Source: an uncultured Lachnospiraceae bacterium (GTDB lineage: Bacteria > Bacillota > Clostridia > Lachnospirales > Lachnospiraceae). Taken from it: a stretch of 38,186 nucleotides of DNA. The stretch covers positions 1 through 38,186 of the forward strand of contig CAJUDY010000039.1 in the NCBI GenBank assembly GCA_910584945.1. Direction: 5' to 3'. Positions 33,106-38,186 of the stretch are shown here, in pieces (positions within the stretch are counted from its first letter, which is position 1; each line of letters begins with the position of its first letter). The notes under the pieces were generated by a model. That model searched no databases. It was not told where the DNA came from and worked only from the letters and a program-made list of their open reading frames with translations. The position numbers and the translations under genes were made by a program.

Positions 33106-33798
33106 TCAGAACAGCACCATCTCATCCAGCTCCATCGTCTCTTTTACATCGATAATACCAAAGTGATGCTCCCAGAACAGGAATACTTCATAGTTCAGCG
33201 GCAGAAACATGTCCTGCAGGAATTTCAGGCGGTTCTGCTCTTCTTTTTCTTCTTTCACGCCCACATAGATCAGTACCTGGCATACGGCTTCGTTGCTGGC
33301 GTAAACCAGAGAGTCCGGATACAGGCGCCGCATGACTTCCCGGAACAGGTGGATGGAGCTGCCGCACCGGTACAGCTTCAGAATCAGGCGCAGAAGCTGA
33401 GAAAGCTTTCTTTTCTCAAAGCCCTGCACCACTTCGGCGGCCTGACTCCCGCACACGCCGTCCAGCAGGTCAGAAAACAGGAACCGAAGCGCGTACTCCT
33501 GTCTGGACATTCCCTGCCTTAAGTCAAGCTGCACCAGATACTGCATGCAGATATCAAAAAAGAGCAGCCTTGTCTTTTCATATCCTTTCAGATTGATATC
33601 CAGAATCCCGGAAAATTCCTTCGCATACCGGTACAGCGGATTGATCTCTATCTCTTTCTTTTTGATTTCCCTGTTGTTGATCTCCTCCTGCACCACCTCC
33701 GTATAGGGACTGCCGTCCCGCACCGGAACATACCGAAGATCTTCTCTCTGGATTCCGCAGCGGTCCGCCTCCAGCGCCGCTTCCCATGCATAATTCAC
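33106..33798 (-). CDS. Cluster protein, possible baseplate component (230 residues)
   Basis: No family is securely recognised. It is mostly helical (SQLLRLILKLYRCG, then FREVMRRLYP) and ends DMFLPLNYEVFLFWEHHFGIIDV-ETMELDEM, which recalls C-termini of phage tail-protein-I-like baseplate proteins. The GTG at 33798 overlaps the upstream stop as GTGA, with GGGGGTGAT before it; an ATG at 33870 would lie deep in that gene. It is GC-richer than the toxin parts. Confidence 0.45.
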   Translation of the reverse strand: MNYAWEAALEADRCGIQREDLRYVPVRDGSPYTEVVQEEINNREIKKKEIEINPLYRYAKEFSGILDINLKGYEKTRLLFFDICMQYLVQLDLRQGMSRQEYALRFLFSDLLDGVCGSQAAEVVQGFEKRKLSQLLRLILKLYRCGSSIHLFREVMRRLYPDSLVYASNEAVCQVLIYVGVKEEKEEQNRLKFLQDMFLPLNYEVFLFWEHHFGIIDVKETMELDEMVLF

Positions 33799-35126
33799 CC
33801 GATCACCCCCACACACCGGTATTCGCTGATCTCCATCTGGATCTGTGAGATCACAAACCGTACCATGCATCCGTTCAGATAATGACCCGGTTTCACTTCC
33901 CGGAACCGGATCAGAAGGATCCGGCGGCTCTCCATGGGGAAGAGTTCGTCTCTGACGAACCGGTTCATCCCCCGGACTGCCGGAAAATCTTCCGTATGCT
34001 CACGGATCTCATAGTCTTCCGCCTCAATGTAGTCCCGGACATCCAGTTCCGTGATCCGCCGGAACAGGTCCGCCTTCGTCAGCAGCGGCACGCCGCAGCC
34101 TGCCGCATACCGTCTGAGGAAAGAATCCCGTCTCCTGTTGGTCAGAAACGGCGCGTCATAATCCAGAGAGCGCACTGCCGGCAATCGTACGATATGCAGC
34201 GCCTTCCAGCCCTCAAAGGTCTCTTTTGGGGAACGGATCACGATCTTCTTCTTTTCATGCCGGATCTCCAGGATCTCCTCGTTGGAAGCGATCAGATATC
34301 CGTCCTGTTCTACCTGATCTTCCAGTGAAAATTCGTGCTCATAGCAGATTCCGTCCATGCCGGGAATCATAAAATCCGCACTGTCAAAAGAAAGCCATTC
34401 CACATTCCAGAGCGGAAGGACGTCCGTTTTCACAAAGCGTTCATATGCGCCGTACTGGATCTGCATTTCTTCCAGAGTCGGCCTGCCGGTTTTCTCATGC
34501 CGTTGATCCTGTGCGCCGTTTTCTTCCCTGATCCCCACAGGATCCAGATAGACATCATAAAATTTGTCCAGATATCCCGTATGGACCGTCTGCCACGGAA
34601 CATGGTTATCCAGAAAGATATGATAGAGCCGTTCTATCATCTCCTGATACCGCTCTGCCGGACGGACCTGCACTCTGACTTCTCTCTGCGTAAGATCAGC
34701 GGAAAAGCTTCCCTCTTTTAAAAATCGTTCCTGCATGCCGTCATCCGCTTCCAGAAAGATTGTTCCGAGAAACAGTTCCCGATCCGTAGTCAGTTTTTCC
34801 GCCAGCGCCTCCTTTTGAAGGTCCAGCGGGTCCACAGGAAAAAGCGTCTCATTGGTGGGATCGTAATGTTTTTTCTGAACGATGGTCATTGCGGTCTCGT
34901 ACCGGTTGGCTGCAATCTCAGTCTCCTCATAGATGCGCCGCTCCAGCTTCCTGTATTTTTCTTCCGTACATGCCAGAATCCTGCCAAGTCCGTGAAGCAG
35001 CGCCTCTTTTGCATCTTTCCGTTCCTCCAGATCATCGATCTTCCGCAGCTGTTCCTCGATATACCGCTCAAAGTCGAACGGATACTCCTGTACGGCCGAC
35101 CGGTTGTCCTCTGCCCAGCCTGACAT
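33795..35126 (-). CDS. Cluster protein, possible baseplate or structural component (443 residues)
   Basis: No family is recognised with confidence. The N-terminal third is a coiled-coil-like helix (DLEERKDAKEALLHG...EEKYRKLERRIYEETE), and the rest is beta-rich and ends PGHYLNGCMVRFVISQIQMEISEYRCVGVIG. It has no signal peptide or membrane helix. GGGGGAGAGG precedes the start. It lies in an operon between the PP2C-like gene and the 230-residue gene, coupled to the latter. Structural role is inferred from location. Confidence 0.4.
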   Translation of the reverse strand: MSGWAEDNRSAVQEYPFDFERYIEEQLRKIDDLEERKDAKEALLHGLGRILACTEEKYRKLERRIYEETEIAANRYETAMTIVQKKHYDPTNETLFPVDPLDLQKEALAEKLTTDRELFLGTIFLEADDGMQERFLKEGSFSADLTQREVRVQVRPAERYQEMIERLYHIFLDNHVPWQTVHTGYLDKFYDVYLDPVGIREENGAQDQRHEKTGRPTLEEMQIQYGAYERFVKTDVLPLWNVEWLSFDSADFMIPGMDGICYEHEFSLEDQVEQDGYLIASNEEILEIRHEKKKIVIRSPKETFEGWKALHIVRLPAVRSLDYDAPFLTNRRRDSFLRRYAAGCGVPLLTKADLFRRITELDVRDYIEAEDYEIREHTEDFPAVRGMNRFVRDELFPMESRRILLIRFREVKPGHYLNGCMVRFVISQIQMEISEYRCVGVIG

Positions 35127-35159
35127 AACCTCTCCCCCTTTATCTGCTGTTTTACGCTT

Positions 35160-36938
35160 TTATTCTGCCGGTGCTGCAGCGGCTTCTTCCTGCTCCATTC
35201 CTGTCTCCAGGAGCTCCAGCAGTCCGTCGATCCTGTCCACCTCTTCATCCATTTTTAATTCCCGGTAAATATTTTTGGCAAACAGATACTGTTTCTTTGC
35301 CTCCAGACGGTTTCCTTCCGCTTCCCGCGCCTTTGCCGCCTCCATATAAGCTTCCGCCTGCTGCTTTTTCGCCTCTGCTTCCTGCCCCTTCTGATCGCTG
35401 GAGCTGATCTTCGTCCGGATCAATTCCGCATGGACATCGTCTCCCATTTCCTGATATTTTTCCAGTGCCATGGCGTAGTAAGCGTCGGCGCTGCTGTAAT
35501 CGCCTTCCGCAAAGGCCCGGTCTCCGTCTGCAGCCAGCTGAACCGCGCCGGCCTCGTTCTCCGCCTGTTCCTGAGCTTCCTGCCGGCTTTCTTCCTCGGC
35601 TTCGTTTCGGCTGGCATACAGATTTTCCAGTGCATCCATGGCCTCTTTTCTGCCCTCTTCAAAATACGTTCCCGTGGCAAGCCTTTTGGCCTGCAGGTAT
35701 TTTTCCTCCGCCCGGTCATAATCTCCCTGCGCCGTCAGCGTATCCCCCAGCTGGATATAGTCAAAGACCGACAGATAATCGGTGATGATTCCCAGTCTTT
35801 TCTCTATGTATTCATCTGCGATCCGGTCTGCACAGCGGGAACGTTCCCTGGCGGTCACATAAGCGGACTGTGCTTCCTGATAGTTCTGATCTCCGAACAG
35901 TTCCTCCGCCGCATTGACCGCTTCGATCAGCTTCTGATAATCGGCAAGATCGCCGATCTCTTCTTTTCGTCTCAGCTTTTCCGCCAGTGCAAGTGCTTCG
36001 CCGCACTCTTCTTCCGCCCGGATGAAGTTAGCATCCTGGATATATTCGATCATCCCCGTGTACCGGCGCTCCAGCTCTTCCATCTGCTCCCTGTGCCGCT
36101 TTGTCAGAAACCACAGCACTGCGGCAAGTATGATCAGCACGATCAGAACTGCCGCGCAGATCAGAATGATCTTTTTGATCCTGCGCTTCCGGTTCGGGTC
36201 CAGATATACTTTGTCCACAAAGACGGCAGCAAAGGTATAGTTCTCCAGTTTTGCCGGCTGTCTGGACAGAAGCAGGTCCTCCACCAGATCCAGACTTTCC
36301 TGCGGATCGTCCTTTGCCTCGGAGAATACGTCGTCCAGTTCGCCGCCGTCCAGATTTTCCCACACGCCTCTGGTATACAGGGTCAGGATGTCTCCGTCGT
36401 TCAGGCGGATCTTGTCCGATACCTGCGGACAGAAGCCCCTCCCCTGTCCCAGATAAGCGTACAGATTATTCCGCTCTTCATGTCTGGCAAGGGCGTCTTC
36501 GGTCAGGTCCAGCTTCTTCTGCATATCACTCCCCAGGGAAGTGTCGAAGGTCTGTTCTACCACCACCCCGTTCCGGTAGAGCCGAAGTCTCGTATTACCG
36601 GCGTAGCCATAACGAGCTCTGACATAATCCGTCACTACCACTGTCACCGACGCCTTCAGCCGGCTTCTAGTGTCCGCCTCCGCCAGCGCCTGATTCGCCG
36701 CCTTCAGGTAAGACCGAACGGCCCGTTTTTTCATGGAAGGATGCTCCTGAAATGCCAGGAGGATCGTCTGGGTCGCCAGCCTTGCACTGTCCGCGTCCGG
36801 CAAGTCGTTCAGGCCGTCCGCAATCACATAGCACGCATATTTGTCCAGTTCCACAAAAGCAAAGTAGTCGTTGTTCTCCAGTTCGGAACCGGCTTCGGAT
36901 AGAAAGCCTGTCTTAAATGTACTGTTCTGTTTCCGCAT
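35160..36938 (-). CDS. PP2C-like protein with altered metal ligands, one membrane helix and TPR-like tail
   Basis: 592 residues. Residues 1-240 resemble a PP2C serine/threonine phosphatase: ENNDYF (Asp24), IADGLND (Asp41-Gly42), SVTVVVTDYV and the GDILTLYTRG block. Two usual metal ligands look lost: SDGL is TRGV (about residue 189) and the final DN motif is EN (about 232). It may be weak or inactive. A helix at about 253-275 (KKIILICAAVLIVLIILAAV) follows a basic stretch, so the phosphatase-like part is cytoplasmic and the rest, a helical TPR-like Ala/Glu-rich array, lies outside. In T6SS, PP2C proteins (PppA) oppose a kinase in firing control; no kinase or FHA protein is in view. Confidence 0.7.
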   Translation of the reverse strand: MRKQNSTFKTGFLSEAGSELENNDYFAFVELDKYACYVIADGLNDLPDADSARLATQTILLAFQEHPSMKKRAVRSYLKAANQALAEADTRSRLKASVTVVVTDYVRARYGYAGNTRLRLYRNGVVVEQTFDTSLGSDMQKKLDLTEDALARHEERNNLYAYLGQGRGFCPQVSDKIRLNDGDILTLYTRGVWENLDGGELDDVFSEAKDDPQESLDLVEDLLLSRQPAKLENYTFAAVFVDKVYLDPNRKRRIKKIILICAAVLIVLIILAAVLWFLTKRHREQMEELERRYTGMIEYIQDANFIRAEEECGEALALAEKLRRKEEIGDLADYQKLIEAVNAAEELFGDQNYQEAQSAYVTARERSRCADRIADEYIEKRLGIITDYLSVFDYIQLGDTLTAQGDYDRAEEKYLQAKRLATGTYFEEGRKEAMDALENLYASRNEAEEESRQEAQEQAENEAGAVQLAADGDRAFAEGDYSSADAYYAMALEKYQEMGDDVHAELIRTKISSSDQKGQEAEAKKQQAEAYMEAAKAREAEGNRLEAKKQYLFAKNIYRELKMDEEVDRIDGLLELLETGMEQEEAAAAPAE

Positions 36939-36995
36939 GGTTTCTTAATTCCTTTGTTTTCTTTCATTTTTCAAAGACTCACAGCTGCTTTAAAT

Positions 36996-37214
36996 CTATT
37001 TGATCCAGTTCTCCAGATACTTCTCTGCATCTTTTATATAAGCATTAAGAACACAAACATTCTGCTCATCAGGTATGAATACTTCATATTTGTAAATTTC
37101 CAAATTGATCATAAGGTACTTCATGACTTTCTTTTTCTTTAATTCGCACAACCAGATCATCCCATTTGATTTAAATACAGAATTGATTTTCAGAATTTCA
37201 AATATACTATTCAA
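36996..37214 (-). CDS. Small cluster protein, 72 residues, TTG start
   Basis: AT-rich and unrecognised: KKKKVMKYLMINLEIYKYEVFI and a NAYIKDAEKYLENW end. The TTG at 37214 has AAGGAG five bases upstream and overlaps the preceding gene by eight bases. It may be a second immunity protein of the partial toxin at the right edge. Confidence 0.45.
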   Translation of the reverse strand: MNSIFEILKINSVFKSNGMIWLCELKKKKVMKYLMINLEIYKYEVFIPDEQNVCVLNAYIKDAEKYLENWIK

Positions 37215-37656
37215 TCCTACTCCTTATTCTTTCTCCATTTTTTTCTATCAGAACTCCAAACTTTAAATTTGGCAAATATTGAACAGTTAATCTGTCTCCT
37301 TCATCTATGGGATCTCCATAAAAAAAAGTTACATATACCACTTCCTGCGTTTCTTCATCTACAACAGGTACTGACATCCTGTTAAGTTTAGGAGGTTTAC
37401 AATCCTTTTGCGCTATACCCTCTATCGTATATATATTTTTTTGAATTATATTAGGAATGTCCTGTATTGCAGGAATTACTGCGGCAACACATAGATATAT
37501 CAATATACCTCCAGCCAACAGTTTCAATACGATATCCTCCGCTCCATCAAACGTTTCTAAAAGCGGCTCTTTTTTTATCAAGCACTTGAAATACCATCCA
37601 TATAATATTATAGAACATATAAAAATCTCCATAACACCTAATATAAGTGCTTTCAT
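37207..37656 (-). CDS. Two-helix membrane protein, putative immunity protein
   Basis: 149 residues with two membrane helices (about 4-20 and 46-66), then a small beta-rich domain (VVDEETQEVVYVTFFYG...GDRLTVQYLPNLKFGV). AGGAGGGG precedes the ATG. It is encoded 27 bases after a hydrophobic toxin-like protein. Two-helix membrane immunity proteins fit membrane-damaging toxins. No family named; role inferred. Confidence 0.5.
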   Translation of the reverse strand: MKALILGVMEIFICSIILYGWYFKCLIKKEPLLETFDGAEDIVLKLLAGGILIYLCVAAVIPAIQDIPNIIQKNIYTIEGIAQKDCKPPKLNRMSVPVVDEETQEVVYVTFFYGDPIDEGDRLTVQYLPNLKFGVLIEKNGERIRSRIE

Positions 37657-37683
37657 TGATCCCCTCCTGAATATAAGTTTTTA

Positions 37684-38186
37684 TTAGTCAATCTTCCCAG
37701 AACTCATAATATCTCCATAAATCGCATTCATACCTCCTGCTACTATAGCTTCCAGCCAATCCAGTGTTTCCTGTGATACTGCTTTCCGGAAACCATGTGC
37801 CAAATCGTATGGCAACATTTTTTGAATTTCAACATTTGCAAACTTTCCCAAACCTGCTGTTACAACAACATCAAACAAAATTCCCCACCAATTTTCATCT
37901 AATCCTACTGTCAATTTTTCCAATGTTTTCCCAATTGCTGTAGCCATTCCTGCACCTTTAGCCGGACCACCGGTTATGCCGATTATGGCTCCCATGACTG
38001 ATCCAGTATAAGATTCCGGCGAAGAAAAGCTTTCCTGCCCCAAATCAGTAGCAATCTGACACCCAATCCCCAAAAAAGCTCCTGCCGGATTGACAGCCAT
38101 TCCCAAAGCGATAACGGTAGCATTCATGCCACCCCGCATAAAACCATCCGCACCATTCATGTCACGGTTTTCATAATACTGTTCCC
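37684..38186 (-). CDS. C-terminal part of a large membrane-active toxin-like protein (partial)
   Basis: The frame is open to the right edge (codons reading EQYYENRD before the first Met at 38160), so this is the last 167 residues or so of a longer protein. It is Gly/Ala-rich and hydrophobic (GGMNATVIALGMAVNPAGAF, TGSVMGAIIGITGG), like the pre-toxin region of the 866-residue spike effector, and ends IYGDIMSSGKID. No separate catalytic tip follows, so a membrane-disrupting effector is possible. The missing N-terminus could be a VgrG, DUF4280 or other carrier. Confidence 0.6.
   Translation of the reverse strand, partial: EQYYENRDMNGADGFMRGGMNATVIALGMAVNPAGAFLGIGCQIATDLGQESFSSPESYTGSVMGAIIGITGGPAKGAGMATAIGKTLEKLTVGLDENWWGILFDVVVTAGLGKFANVEIQKMLPYDLAHGFRKAVSQETLDWLEAIVAGGMNAIYGDIMSSGKID

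Noticed and set aside
35430..36902. A 490-codon open frame on the plus strand
   Set aside because: It is antisense to the PP2C-like gene, has no ribosome binding site or domain pattern, and its residue make-up is that of a reverse-frame shadow.
1..38186. CRISPR arrays, tRNA or rRNA genes, insertion sequences
   Set aside because: I saw no regularly spaced repeats, no tRNA-like cloverleaf and no transposase reading frame.

Overview
The window looks like chromosomal DNA of a gut-type Lachnospiraceae/Clostridia bacterium (Bacillota). Supporting signs are the gene order ylxM-ffh-rpsP-khpA-rimM-trmD-rplS-lepB-rbgA-lepB-rnhB-yraN and der-plsY-gpsA, strong AGGAGG-type ribosome binding sites, sigma-A type TTGACA/TATAAT promoters, a CotH-family protein, and moderately GC-rich housekeeping genes. 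I cannot name a species. Nearly every gene is on the minus strand, so transcription runs right to left; only prs is on the plus strand.

Left part (1-22.5 kb) is core genome with a small accessory edge. From the left: a membrane acyltransferase and a large GT-C-like membrane protein (57-3256); ilvN-ilvC with a clear promoter and terminator (3326-5050); a lipid/GTPase operon DUF512 radical-SAM protein-der-plsY-gpsA-homocysteine methyltransferase-cotH (5099-11914); plus-strand prs with its own promoter and terminator (12061-13332); then a long translation, secretion and ribosome-maturation operon from ylxM (22509) to nagA (13314). One of its two signal peptidase I genes has lost both catalytic residues, and a promoter-like sequence lies inside the rplS terminator.

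Right part (22.55-38.19 kb) is the accessory and most interesting region. It is a right-to-left cluster encoding parts of a contractile-injection or T6SS-like effector system in a Gram-positive host: two VgrG-like spike proteins, one carrying a membrane-active region and a C-terminal PD-(D/E)xK-like nuclease toxin; a DUF4280 (PAAR-like) protein fused to a papain/C39-like cysteine protease; a DcrB/Eag-like putative chaperone; two possible baseplate-like proteins; a membrane-bound PP2C-like protein with altered metal ligands and a TPR-like tail; a partial membrane-active toxin at the right edge; and many small putative immunity genes, including at least one Imm11-like protein. No sheath, tube or ATPase gene lies in the window, so the delivery machine itself would have to be to the right or elsewhere.

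The left end of that cluster (22.55-25.2 kb) records toxin-immunity turnover. A 94-bp direct repeat (93/94 identical) shows that a second copy of an immunity-gene junction once existed and collapsed by an internal deletion, leaving two pseudogene scraps and an orphan, truncated papain-like domain. That scrap is followed by a strong hairpin and a small, apparently translationally coupled ORF. Base composition falls sharply at the toxin-domain and immunity boundaries, as expected for exchangeable modules on a stable delivery scaffold.
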